64,000 nt of DNA from the IMG/VR virus record IMGVR_UViG_3300023170_000011, positions 1 to 64,000 of that record; one strand, 5' to 3'. The translations under genes and the position numbers were made by a program. The notes under the pieces are model-generated. The model was given only the letters and a program-made list of their open reading frames with translations, made no database searches and was not told the origin of the DNA. Every line of letters begins with the position of its first letter. Positions within the stretch are counted from its first letter, which is position 1. Shown in pieces: positions 1 to 8,382 of this stretch. This DNA comes from a virus.

Positions 1-2
1 GA

Positions 3-1703
3 TCTTCAGGAACTTCAGGATCATCAGGATCTAGTGGCTCTTCAGGATCTTCAGGTTCCTCAGGAACTTCAGGATCTAGCGGTTCTTCAGGATCTAGCGG
101 TTCTTCTGGATCGTCAGGAACCTCAGGTTCTTCTGGTTCTTCAGGTTCTTCAGGATCTAGTGGTTCTTCTGGATCTTCTGGATCTTCAGGATCATCAGGA
201 TCTAGTGGTTCTTCTGGATCTTCAGGATCATCAGGATCTAGTGGCTCTTCAGGATCTTCGGGATCCTCAGGTTCCTCAGGAACTTCAGGATCTAGCGGTT
301 CTTCAGGATCTAGCGGTTCTTCTGGATCGTCAGGAACCTCAGGTTCTTCTGGTTCTTCAGGATCTTCAGGATCTTCGGGATCTAGTGGTTCTTCTGGATC
401 TTCAGGATCATCAGGTTCTTCGGGTTCTTCGGGTTCTTCAGGATCTAGTGGCTCTTCAGGATCTTCAGGAACTTCAGGATCATCAGGATCTAGTGGCTCT
501 TCAGGATCTTCAGGTTCCTCAGGAACTTCAGGATCTAGCGGTTCTTCAGGATCTAGCGGTTCTTCTGGATCGTCAGGAACCTCAGGATCCTCAGGTTCTT
601 CAGGTTCTTCAGGTTCTTCAGGTTCTTCAGGATCTAGTGGTTCTTCTGGATCTTCAGGATCATCAGGTTCTTCGGGTTCTTCAGGGTCTAGTGGCTCTTC
701 AGGAACTTCAGGATCTAGCGGTTCTTCAGGATCATCAGGTTCTTCGGGTTCTTCGGGTTCTTCAGGATCTAGTGGCTCTTCAGGATCTTCAGGAACTTCA
801 GGATCATCAGGATCTAGTGGCTCTTCAGGATCTTCAGGATCATCAGGTTCTTCAGGCACAAGTGGATCTTCAGGATCATCAGGTTCTTCAGGATCATCAG
901 GTTCTTCAGGCACAAGTGGATCATCAGGTTCCTCTGGTGTATCTGGAGCCTCTGGAACTTCAGGTTCTAGTGGATCTTCCGGATCATCAGGATCTAGTGG
1001 TTCTTCTGGTTCATCAGGAACTTCAGGATCCTCAGGTTCATCAGGTTCTTCAGGATCTAGCGGTTCTTCAGGAACATCAGGTTCTTCTGGATCTAGTGGT
1101 TCTTCTGGATCATCAGGATCTTCAGGTTCTTCAGGCTCTAGTGGTTCTTCTGGATCTTCAGGAACTTCAGGATCTTCAGGTTCATCAGGATCTAGTGGAT
1201 CTTCAGGATCTTCAGGTTCCTCTGGATCATCAGGATCATCAGGATCGTCAGGTTCTTCAGGTTCTTCAGGTTCTTCAGGTTCTTCAGGTTCTTCAGGCAC
1301 GAGTGGATCTTCTGGATCTTCAGGATCGTCAGGTTCTTCTGGTTCTTCAGGTTCTTCAGGATCTAGTGGTTCTTCTGGATCTTCAGGGTCAAGTGGATCT
1401 TCAGGATCTTCAGGTTCCTCAGGAACCTCAGGATCTAGCGGTTCTTCAGGATCTAGTGGTTCTTCTGGATCTTCAGGGTCAAGTGGATCTTCAGGATCTT
1501 CAGGGTCTTCAGGAACATCAGGTTCTTCTGGATCTAGTGGTTCTTCTGGATCATCAGGATCTTCAGGTTCTTCTGGTTCTTCTGGTTCATCAGGTTCCTC
1601 TGGTTCATCAGGTTCCTCTGGTTCTTCAGGATCATCAGGTTCTTCAGGAACATCAGGTTCTTCAGGATCTAGTGGTTCTTCCGGAACATCAGGTATTGAT
1701 GGC
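3..1703 (+). repeat. 9-bp-period coding repeat (Gly-Ser-Ser/Gly-Thr-Ser)
   Basis: The DNA is built from variants of GGATCTTCA, GGTTCTTCA and GGATCTAGT. Synonymous codons vary (TCT, TCA, AGT, AGC; GGA, GGT, GGC) while the Gly-X-Y protein pattern stays exact, which shows that the protein is what selection keeps. Longer blocks of about 240 bases recur (compare 50-230 with 270-400 and 500-640), suggesting growth by unequal exchange. Confidence 0.95.
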
Positions 1704-3650
1704 ACAAATTATTTAGGATTCTTTTCTGAATACGATTCAAGCAGTACGAACATTACAGTAGCACCATCATCCCAACAATTTGTATTAAATAATGCAAGCT
1801 TAAACAGTGTTACAGGTGCTGCGATTAGTACAACTTCTACTAATTCAGTAAATGTTACTAAGACGTTAGATATCTTCGATGAGATAGCAAACCCTGGTCC
1901 AAGAAGAGGAATTATACAGTTCTTAACCCCAGGAAATTCTCAATTTGCATCATATTATGTAACCAGTGCAACAAAAAATCCTCCAACTAATAGTACATGG
2001 TTTCAACTAGGTTTAGAGTATATAGATAGAGGTGGATCTGGATCCCTTACCGATGGTGAAGATTATTGGGTAGGACTTAATGTAATTGGTGATGCAGGAA
2101 CATCAGGATCTTCTGGATCGTCAGGCTCTAGTGGTTCTTCAGGTTCTTCAGGAACCTCAGGATCCTCAGGCTCTAGTGGTTCTTCTGGATCTAGTGGTTC
2201 TTCAGGCTCTAGTGGATCTTCGGGAACATCAGGCTCTAGTGGTTCTTCGGGATCATCAGGATCATCAGGAATTTCTGGTACTTCAGGATATGTAATAGAC
2301 AATACCTGGGATTGGACAACATCCGGAGGATCTCCAGCAAGTGGAGAAGCTAGAAATAGCTCCGGATCTAATTTACCTGCATCACCCTTTGTCTTATTGA
2401 TAAATGAAAACCCCATATCAGGACCTAATTATGTAAACATTTTTAATAGTTTAGGCAACGGAACCCTATGGAAAATAACGCGATTAGTTGGTGGATCTAA
2501 CGTACTTTATTATACGCAAATCTCAGTTGGTGTTGATAACGGATCATATTGGGAATTTGATTTAGATCATTTGTCAGGTACAGGATGGTCGCCTACTACA
2601 GGTGATGATATATTAATTCAAATTGCAGGAGTAGGAGCACCAGGAAGTTCTGGAACATCAGGTTCTTCTGGATCATCAGGCTCTAGTGGTTCCTCAGGAT
2701 CTAGTGGTTCTTCAGGATCCTCAGGATCCTCAGGTTCTTCTGGATCATCAGGCTCTAGTGGTTCTTCTGGTTCATCAGGAACATCAGGATCGTCAGGCTC
2801 TAGTGGTTCCTCAGGATCTAGTGGTTCTTCAGGAACATCTGGTTCTTCTGGATCATCAGGAAGTTCTGGTTCTTCTGGATCCTCAGGAAGTTCTGGTTCT
2901 TCTGGATCATCAGGAAGTTCTGGTGTTGGAGGTAGTGTAGATAGATTTAATGGGTATGATGATGGTACTTTAAATGTAACTAATTTCTCTACCCAAGGTA
3001 CCACAGCAGATATTAAAGTTTCGCATACACAATATGGTTTAGACCCTTCAACCAACGCCTTAATTTACGATCATACGAATGATACTGCTCTTATTGAGAT
3101 TCTGCAAGATGGATATTATATAATTAGCTCTAATGTAAATTACATTGTTGGAGCAAGTAGGAGTGGTTCTAGATCAACAATGCAGCAAAATCTCTATATT
3201 AATGGTGCTGTTGTAGATTCTTCTAAGTCTGATACTTACTCAAGAGGACAGCTTTATAATGATGAAATTAATACGCTAACCACTGGTTATTTCTATTTAA
3301 ATACGAATGATACTATAAGAATGGAGGTAAATGCAGCACGGATGGATAGTAGCGGTACTGGAACTGTAGCGATCACTGATGCTGTTATTAATATTGCTCG
3401 GATATCAGGAGCAGCTGCTGCTTCTGGTTCTGACGGAGCACAGGGAGCAGCAGGAGCAGCAGGAGCACAAGGAGCACAAGGAGCAGCAGCAACAATTCCG
3501 TGTGATGGAACGTGTACATCTACTGAAGGTGGTAACCCAACATTGTACTACGGGACTAATCCTGACGTTTATCTTGCAGAACCTAATGTGTGGTTCCGAA
3601 TTGATTGTGATGGAACAACATATAACGTTCCTGGATACTCTTGTGAGTAA
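3..3650 (+). CDS. Giant Gly-Ser-Ser repeat (collagen-like) tail fibre/adhesin, 5'-partial
   Basis: The frame is open from the first complete codon to TAA, giving about 1215 visible residues; the start lies outside the window. Order: a Gly-X-Y tract of about 188 triplets in which X and Y are almost only Ser or Thr (to about base 1703), a globular segment (1704-2096), about 21 triplets (2097-2288), a second globular segment (2289-2633), about 32 triplets (2634-2924), a beta-rich domain (2925-3416) that looks like a C1q/TNF-type jelly roll, a short classical collagen-like tract rich in GAQ and GAA (3426-3491), and a tail of about 50 residues with four Cys. Collagen-like stalks with C1q-like heads are known in phage fibres. 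Glycosyltransferase genes follow directly, so I infer a glycosylated virion adhesin. Fibre role fairly sure; exact attachment site unknown. Confidence 0.8.
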   Translation, partial: SSGTSGSSGSSGSSGSSGSSGTSGSSGSSGSSGSSGSSGTSGSSGSSGSSGSSGSSGSSGSSGSSGSSGSSGSSGSSGSSGSSGSSGSSGSSGTSGSSGSSGSSGSSGSSGTSGSSGSSGSSGSSGSSGSSGSSGSSGSSGSSGSSGSSGSSGSSGTSGSSGSSGSSGSSGSSGTSGSSGSSGSSGSSGSSGTSGSSGSSGSSGSSGSSGSSGSSGSSGSSGSSGSSGSSGSSGTSGSSGSSGSSGSSGSSGSSGSSGSSGSSGTSGSSGSSGSSGSSGSSGSSGTSGSSGSSGSSGSSGSSGTSGSSGSSGVSGASGTSGSSGSSGSSGSSGSSGSSGTSGSSGSSGSSGSSGSSGTSGSSGSSGSSGSSGSSGSSGSSGSSGSSGTSGSSGSSGSSGSSGSSGSSGSSGSSGSSGSSGSSGSSGSSGSSGTSGSSGSSGSSGSSGSSGSSGSSGSSGSSGSSGSSGSSGSSGTSGSSGSSGSSGSSGSSGSSGSSGSSGSSGTSGSSGSSGSSGSSGSSGSSGSSGSSGSSGSSGSSGSSGSSGSSGTSGSSGSSGSSGTSGIDGTNYLGFFSEYDSSSTNITVAPSSQQFVLNNASLNSVTGAAISTTSTNSVNVTKTLDIFDEIANPGPRRGIIQFLTPGNSQFASYYVTSATKNPPTNSTWFQLGLEYIDRGGSGSLTDGEDYWVGLNVIGDAGTSGSSGSSGSSGSSGSSGTSGSSGSSGSSGSSGSSGSSGSSGTSGSSGSSGSSGSSGISGTSGYVIDNTWDWTTSGGSPASGEARNSSGSNLPASPFVLLINENPISGPNYVNIFNSLGNGTLWKITRLVGGSNVLYYTQISVGVDNGSYWEFDLDHLSGTGWSPTTGDDILIQIAGVGAPGSSGTSGSSGSSGSSGSSGSSGSSGSSGSSGSSGSSGSSGSSGSSGTSGSSGSSGSSGSSGSSGTSGSSGSSGSSGSSGSSGSSGSSGSSGSSGVGGSVDRFNGYDDGTLNVTNFSTQGTTADIKVSHTQYGLDPSTNALIYDHTNDTALIEILQDGYYIISSNVNYIVGASRSGSRSTMQQNLYINGAVVDSSKSDTYSRGQLYNDEINTLTTGYFYLNTNDTIRMEVNAARMDSSGTGTVAITDAVINIARISGAAAASGSDGAQGAAGAAGAQGAQGAAATIPCDGTCTSTEGGNPTLYYGTNPDVYLAEPNVWFRIDCDGTTYNVPGYSCE
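2097..2288 (+). repeat. Second Gly-Ser-Ser tract
   Basis: About 21 Gly-X-Y triplets with the same codon style as the main tract, separating two globular segments of the fibre. Confidence 0.9.
2634..2924 (+). repeat. Third Gly-Ser-Ser tract
   Basis: About 32 Gly-X-Y triplets leading into the C1q-like domain of the fibre. A GGAAGTTCTGGTTCTTCT unit is repeated near its end. Confidence 0.9.
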
Positions 3651-3662
3651 TAGATTAATGCT

Positions 3663-3917
3663 ATGAAGGAAGTACCTAAGGTAGACATGTCACTTTTACA
3701 AATGGCCAATAATTTTGTTGGAGGTGAAGAAATTTCGAGAATTGAAATTATCAATAAGGAGGGTATTGTTTTAAATACATATGATTATTCCAAATCTACT
3801 GGTGATCATATTCCGAGTGTGATTTTTTCTATGTCCGATATTCTAGGTAATTCTAATTCGATAGTTAGTAACCCCAATACAACTCAAAAGGTTAATGAAT
3901 TCCCAGGATTACTTTAA
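3663..3917 (+). CDS. Small protein of unknown function downstream of fibre
   Basis: An 84-residue ATG-started frame 12 bases after the fibre stop and in the same direction, so probably co-transcribed. It begins MKEVPKVDMSLLQMANNFVG and contains a short beta-like stretch (EISRIEIINKEG). I see no signal peptide, membrane segment or catalytic motif. Its position between fibre and modifying enzymes fits a fibre chaperone or accessory protein, but this is only positional inference. Confidence 0.6.
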   Translation: MKEVPKVDMSLLQMANNFVGGEEISRIEIINKEGIVLNTYDYSKSTGDHIPSVIFSMSDILGNSNSIVSNPNTTQKVNEFPGLL

Positions 3918-3976
3918 ATAATTGAAAACCTTTGGATTGTTTGGCGTATAAGAATAAATCATTATTGTAATTCTAT

Positions 3977-4555
3977 ATGAAGGTCCAAACAATCATTATA
4001 GACGATTTCTATAAAAATCCCGATGATGTAAGATCATTTGCTTTAGCCCAAGAATTTAGTGCTCGTGGAAATTACCCCGGACAAAGAACGGTATCTTTTT
4101 TAGCAGATAACGTAAAGAATTCTATTCAGGATATAATTAGACCTTATGGCGGAGAGGTTACTTGGTGGGGTGATGATTCAACTGGGTCCTTTCAATATAC
4201 AGTAGCTGCTGACAGATCCTGGATCCATAGCGATGACACAACAGATTGGGCAGGAGTTCTTTATTTAACACCAGATGCACCACTTTCTGCAGGTACTGGT
4301 CTTTTTAGGCATAAAGAAACTGGTCTTAATAGGTGGAGAAATTCTGAGCATCCTGATGAGGTAGCTAAAGCAGCCCCTGTTAATATAGAATCCCAGGATA
4401 TGACCAAATGGGAAATGGTTGATAAAATTGGAAATATTTATAATAGGCTGGTAATTTATCGGGGTGATTTATTTCACGTTTCTTTGGACTATTTCGGACT
4501 GGATAAAAATGACGGTAGGCTATTCCAGGTTTTCTTTTTCAACACGGAAAAATAA
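3977..4555 (+). CDS. 2OG-Fe(II) oxygenase-like protein (DUF6445-like)
   Basis: 192 residues. The pattern of a 2-oxoglutarate/Fe(II) dioxygenase is visible: an H-x-D pair at H84-S-D86 (SWIHSDDTTDW), a distal His at 167 (GDLFHVSLDYFG) and an Arg at 181 (DGRLFQVFFFN) placed to bind 2-oxoglutarate, with the WAGVLYLTPD strand between. The family hydroxylates or oxidises proteins, sugars or nucleotides. The next gene starts directly after its stop codon, and it sits between the Gly-X-Y fibre and four glycosyltransferases. Modification of the fibre or of its glycan is therefore the best guess. The fibre has little Pro or Lys in the repeats, so classical collagen prolyl hydroxylation is unlikely for most of it. 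Confidence 0.65.
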   Translation: MKVQTIIIDDFYKNPDDVRSFALAQEFSARGNYPGQRTVSFLADNVKNSIQDIIRPYGGEVTWWGDDSTGSFQYTVAADRSWIHSDDTTDWAGVLYLTPDAPLSAGTGLFRHKETGLNRWRNSEHPDEVAKAAPVNIESQDMTKWEMVDKIGNIYNRLVIYRGDLFHVSLDYFGLDKNDGRLFQVFFFNTEK

Positions 4556-5854
4556 ATGCTAATTGTTAAAAGACCGACTGCTATTGTTTTTGGTTGGGAT
4601 AAGCCTAGTGGCAATTATGAATTCGTTACCACAGTTTATTCTTCGGTAGAAAATAACATGCAGTGGGTGAATTTGATTTCTATTGGCATAATTGATGTAG
4701 ACAATAATGTACTATCGGATTTAAACATCAAACACACTCCTGATGTTTTCGTTTTTATTGGTAGTAAGTATGATCAAATACATTCGCATTTTGATAGAAT
4801 GGTTATAGAATACGATCAAATCCCAGATCCTGACACACTTGCTAATGATGTGGTGGTTAAGGCAGTAGACGTTCGTACAAACCCACACATTCCTCTTTTC
4901 AGCATTTTTACCCCTGCTTTCAAAACGGGGGAGAGAATATTTAGAACTTATCAAGGAATAGTAGATCAGAGTGAAACAGATTGGGAGTGGGTTGTTGTAG
5001 ACGATTCGCCTTCAGACCATAACGACTTATGGCATGATCTTCAAAAGATAGCTTCCAGGGATTTAAGGGTTAAACCATATAGAATAACACCAAATACCGG
5101 GGGATTTGTAGGAATGGCTAAGAAGAGGGCCTGCTCTTTGTCTAGTGGTAAATGGTTGGTAGAACTTGACCATGATGACTATTTATTGGATAATTGCTTG
5201 GCTAAAATTAAATCTGCTAGCGATAAATTCCCTGACGCTGGATTCATTTACAGTGACTGTACAGAAATGTTTGAGAATGGGAAATTTAGAAGATATGGTA
5301 GCAAAGATGAAAAATACGATGGTAATTTCTATGGTGTTGAAGGCAACAACTTTAACTTTGGGTATTCTGGACACTCTTGGGTTAATATAAAGGGTAAAAG
5401 ATATCTAACACATCACTATCCCTCTATAAATCCGATTACTATTAGATTTAATATTTCAATGCCAAATCATGTTAGGGCTTGGAGGTCTGATATTTATAAA
5501 AAAATCGGAGGGCATGCTGAAAGCCTACCAATAGCGGATGATCTAGAATTAATCATTAAAACTTTTCTCGAAACAAGGATAGTCCATATTAAGGATTTGC
5601 TATATATTCAATATAGTAATGGCTCCGGGACTGTTAGCTATAACTCTTTCGAAATTAATAGAATTTCTAGAATTTTGAAAGAGAAATATAACAAAGCAAT
5701 ACATAACAGGATAATTGATTTGGGGTTCCATGATTGGGAGTGGGACGAAGAAAAGAGAACTAATAGGCACCAAGAGGCTATAATGAATAGTGACCTTAGT
5801 GATATAAAGTTCTGGGAGGATGAACAGGTTTTGAATTATGTATATGATGAATAA
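4556..5854 (+). CDS. Family 2 glycosyltransferase (GT-A) with N-terminal extension
   Basis: 432 residues, ATG directly after the previous stop codon. Residues 1-112 form an unrecognised domain. From about 113 a GT2 fold follows: FSIFTPAF, the nucleotide-binding strand WVVVDDSPSD (146-154), NTGGFVGMAKKRAC, and the metal-binding DxD-type motif ELDHDDYL (203-210). Such enzymes transfer sugar from a nucleotide-sugar in the cytoplasm. It overlaps the next glycosyltransferase gene and belongs to the fibre-linked sugar cassette. Substrate and acceptor cannot be read from sequence; I infer the Ser/Thr-rich fibre or a glycan on it. Confidence 0.8.
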   Translation: MLIVKRPTAIVFGWDKPSGNYEFVTTVYSSVENNMQWVNLISIGIIDVDNNVLSDLNIKHTPDVFVFIGSKYDQIHSHFDRMVIEYDQIPDPDTLANDVVVKAVDVRTNPHIPLFSIFTPAFKTGERIFRTYQGIVDQSETDWEWVVVDDSPSDHNDLWHDLQKIASRDLRVKPYRITPNTGGFVGMAKKRACSLSSGKWLVELDHDDYLLDNCLAKIKSASDKFPDAGFIYSDCTEMFENGKFRRYGSKDEKYDGNFYGVEGNNFNFGYSGHSWVNIKGKRYLTHHYPSINPITIRFNISMPNHVRAWRSDIYKKIGGHAESLPIADDLELIIKTFLETRIVHIKDLLYIQYSNGSGTVSYNSFEINRISRILKEKYNKAIHNRIIDLGFHDWEWDEEKRTNRHQEAIMNSDLSDIKFWEDEQVLNYVYDE

Positions 5855-7040
5855 GAGGGCTAAAATTTGCATGAATGCCATGGTAGCTAATGAATCCCGT
5901 GTTATTCTGAGAATGCTTGAATCCTGCTATCGATACATCGATTATTGGGTTATACAAGATAACGGCTCTACTGATGGTACCCAAGGTCTTATTAGAAATT
6001 TCTTTTCTCAAAAGGGGATACCTGGATACCTGTATGAAACTGAATGGCAATATCCTGGATTTAATCGGGATCACACTTTGCAAGAATGTTTAAAAGCTGA
6101 TCATGGTTGTGATTGGATTTTAAGGATGGATGCAGATGAACAACTGGCTGTTGATGATAATTTTGATTGGTCTTTGATTAACGACACATCTATTCAAAGT
6201 TTTAATATTACCGCTCAGGACCCGGGTGGAATATATTATAGAACTTGGCTTTGGAATGCAAAATTGCCATGGTATTTCAAGCACGACAAAAGGCATGAGA
6301 CAATTTATCTTTCTGGTCACAAAGAAGGGGAGGGTAATTTTCAGGTAATTAACTTACCCCGTGGGTTTAGACATATCATTACAAATGACGGTAAAACTTG
6401 GGAAGACCCTTTAAAGTTTTTAAATGATGCTCTTTTACTTGAAGCTGATCAGGTTTGTTCTGGGAAGATAAAAGAGGATGATTACCATCTTTTCTATATT
6501 GGTAAAAGTTATGCTGATATTTATCAGAATGGAAATCTCCCGTTTGGCAAAAATCATAGTGATGAATACGCTAGAAGGACTATATATTACCTTGAACATT
6601 ATGTGAGAAGGAAATTTCCAGTTTATGATAATGACTCACCTCCTACAGTGTTTGATGAGATGTGTTACCTTTCTATAGTTCTTATCGGACAAGCACATAG
6701 ATTTATAGGAAATCGAGATCTCGCATATAAAAGGCTTGAACAAGCTGACTGGTATTGTCCGGATAGAAACGAGCACTGGGTTATTTTGGCAGAGATGCTC
6801 TTGGAGGACCAAAAATTTCATAGGATGTATGAAATAACATCAATGCTCATGAGAGATGATAGGATATGCCCATTTCCTAGATTTCATTTTTTACTCTGGA
6901 CCTCTTGTTACAAGGATACCTCTGATTATGTAGAATTTCTGTACAAAGAATCGATGAAATTTGTGGAACTAATTGAAACCCGAACAGACCAAAATAATTT
7001 AAAAACTATGGAAGACGCTTACTTTCCTGGTGAAATTTAG
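5838..7040 (+). CDS. Family 2 glycosyltransferase with TPR-like C-terminus
   Basis: 400 residues from the first ATG; in-frame ATGs at 5844 and 5847 are equally good starts, and all overlap the preceding gene. The N-terminal GT2 domain shows CMNAMVANES, the acidic turn QDNGSTDGTQG (40-50) and the DxD motif ILRMDADEQL (94-103). The C-terminal part (about 250-400) is helical with TPR-like spacing of aromatic and Ala residues, an arrangement seen in GT2 proteins acting on peptide or glycan acceptors. Together with its neighbours it is a likely sugar-adding step for the fibre. Acceptor is inferred only. Confidence 0.8.
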   Translation: MYMMNKRAKICMNAMVANESRVILRMLESCYRYIDYWVIQDNGSTDGTQGLIRNFFSQKGIPGYLYETEWQYPGFNRDHTLQECLKADHGCDWILRMDADEQLAVDDNFDWSLINDTSIQSFNITAQDPGGIYYRTWLWNAKLPWYFKHDKRHETIYLSGHKEGEGNFQVINLPRGFRHIITNDGKTWEDPLKFLNDALLLEADQVCSGKIKEDDYHLFYIGKSYADIYQNGNLPFGKNHSDEYARRTIYYLEHYVRRKFPVYDNDSPPTVFDEMCYLSIVLIGQAHRFIGNRDLAYKRLEQADWYCPDRNEHWVILAEMLLEDQKFHRMYEITSMLMRDDRICPFPRFHFLLWTSCYKDTSDYVEFLYKESMKFVELIETRTDQNNLKTMEDAYFPGEI

Positions 7041-7050
7041 ATAAAAACAT

Positions 7051-7326
7051 ATGGAAAACAATCAAACAAAAATAACATCTGAGGAGTTGGAAAAAATTAA
7101 CTCCTTAAGAACCGAGATTTTAGAAAATGTTGAATCGATAGGTAGACTGAATATTAGAAAGCATTTTCTGGTAAAAGAACTCGAGCCAATAGAGGCAACT
7201 CTGATATCATTGCTTCAAAAGTCAGAAGAACTGGACACACAGGAGAAGGATGTAATAGATGAGATCATTCAGAAATATGGGGAAGGCCAGTTAAATTTTG
7301 AAACTGGTATTTACACTAAAGAATAA
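7051..7326 (+). CDS. Small coiled-coil protein
   Basis: 91 residues, almost entirely predicted helix with heptad-like Leu/Ile spacing (TSEELEKINSLRTEILENVE and further) and many Glu and Lys. It lies 10 bases after one glycosyltransferase gene and 3 bases before the next. The first 30 residues of the following gene product are also coiled coil, so the two might pair. No catalytic motif. Function unknown. Confidence 0.6.
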   Translation: MENNQTKITSEELEKINSLRTEILENVESIGRLNIRKHFLVKELEPIEATLISLLQKSEELDTQEKDVIDEIIQKYGEGQLNFETGIYTKE

Positions 7327-7329
7327 TAA

Positions 7330-8382
7330 ATGAAAGAGATTGAGGCTTTAAGAAAAACCAAATATGAATTGGTAAGAACAATCAATTCTATACAAAAAAC
7401 ATTGGATGAAAAAACCGGTGGAAAAAAGAGAATTCTTTTCGTTGCTCCACATCTTTCAACTGGAGGAATGCCTCAATACCTGTACAAAAAAATAGAGTCT
7501 TTTAACGAAGAAGCTGAAGTTTATTGCATACAATATAACAATACATCGGAGGAATATGTTGTACAGAGAAATAGGATAAAGGAAAGGATTGGTTCTAGAT
7601 TCCATTGTTTGGGGGAAGATAAGACAGAGATACTTGATTTAATTGATAGAATTTACCCTGACGTTATCCATTTTGATGATTTTGTTGAATTTTTTGTAGA
7701 CCCGTCGATTATTGACAAAATATATGCACTGGATAGACCATATTGCATAGTTGAAACTTGCCACAGCTCAAATATTTCCCCATCAGATAAGATATATTGT
7801 CCGGATAAACTGGTTATGGTAAATCAATGGATGTGTAACAAATTTAAAGATCTTGGTGTTCCGACAGACATTTTAGAATACCCAATTGAGGATTTTAAAA
7901 GACCTGATAGAAAATCTGCCTTAGAGAGTCTTGGTCTAGATCCAAACAAAAAGCATGTAATAAATATCGGTTTATTCACACCAGGTAAAAACCAAGGTGA
8001 GCTTATAGAGCACGCTAGAAATCTCATTGACTACCCAATACAATTTCACTTTATAGGAAATACTGCACCAAATTTTCAAAGCTATTGGGAACCACTTTTA
8101 GAAACACTACCTGATAATTGCAAATTATGGGGTGAAAGAGATGATGCGGATCTTTTCTATAGTGCGGCTGACCTTTTTGTTTTTACCTCTAATTGGGAGT
8201 TAAATCCCATTGTTATAAAGGAGACTCTTTCATGGAAACTACCGATTTTAATGAGAAGACTTGATCCATACATGGATTCTTATGATCAGAATCCATTGGT
8301 AAGCTATCTTAGCCCTAGCGGTGCTTTTTTAGATATACCTGCAGATACGGAAAAAATTAAGGACATATTAGATTTAAGATGA
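7330..8382 (+). CDS. Family 4-type glycosyltransferase (GT-B)
   Basis: 350 residues. A short helical lead (1-30) precedes the GT-B fold: ILFVAPHLSTGGMPQYL (35-51, with the glycine turn of GT4 enzymes), VINIGLFTPGKNQGEL at the second domain, HFIGNT, and the retaining-enzyme E-x7-E motif at E290 and E298 (SNWELNPIVIKETLSW). These are the donor-binding features of GT4. The stop codon overlaps the start of the TibC-like gene by four bases, so the two are probably translationally coupled. Likely part of fibre glycan assembly. Confidence 0.82.
   Translation: MKEIEALRKTKYELVRTINSIQKTLDEKTGGKKRILFVAPHLSTGGMPQYLYKKIESFNEEAEVYCIQYNNTSEEYVVQRNRIKERIGSRFHCLGEDKTEILDLIDRIYPDVIHFDDFVEFFVDPSIIDKIYALDRPYCIVETCHSSNISPSDKIYCPDKLVMVNQWMCNKFKDLGVPTDILEYPIEDFKRPDRKSALESLGLDPNKKHVINIGLFTPGKNQGELIEHARNLIDYPIQFHFIGNTAPNFQSYWEPLLETLPDNCKLWGERDDADLFYSAADLFVFTSNWELNPIVIKETLSWKLPILMRRLDPYMDSYDQNPLVSYLSPSGAFLDIPADTEKIKDILDLR

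Noticed and set aside
34-1716. 560-residue Leu/Gln/Asp/Val-rich frame on + strand
   Set aside because: It is the out-of-phase reading of the Gly-Ser-Ser repeat. The true frame is open across the whole region to 3650 and continues into normal globular domains.
2063-3055. Pro/Glu/Asp-rich frames on the minus strand
   Set aside because: Reverse-strand shadows of the same repeat; composition follows directly from the complement of Ser/Gly codons.
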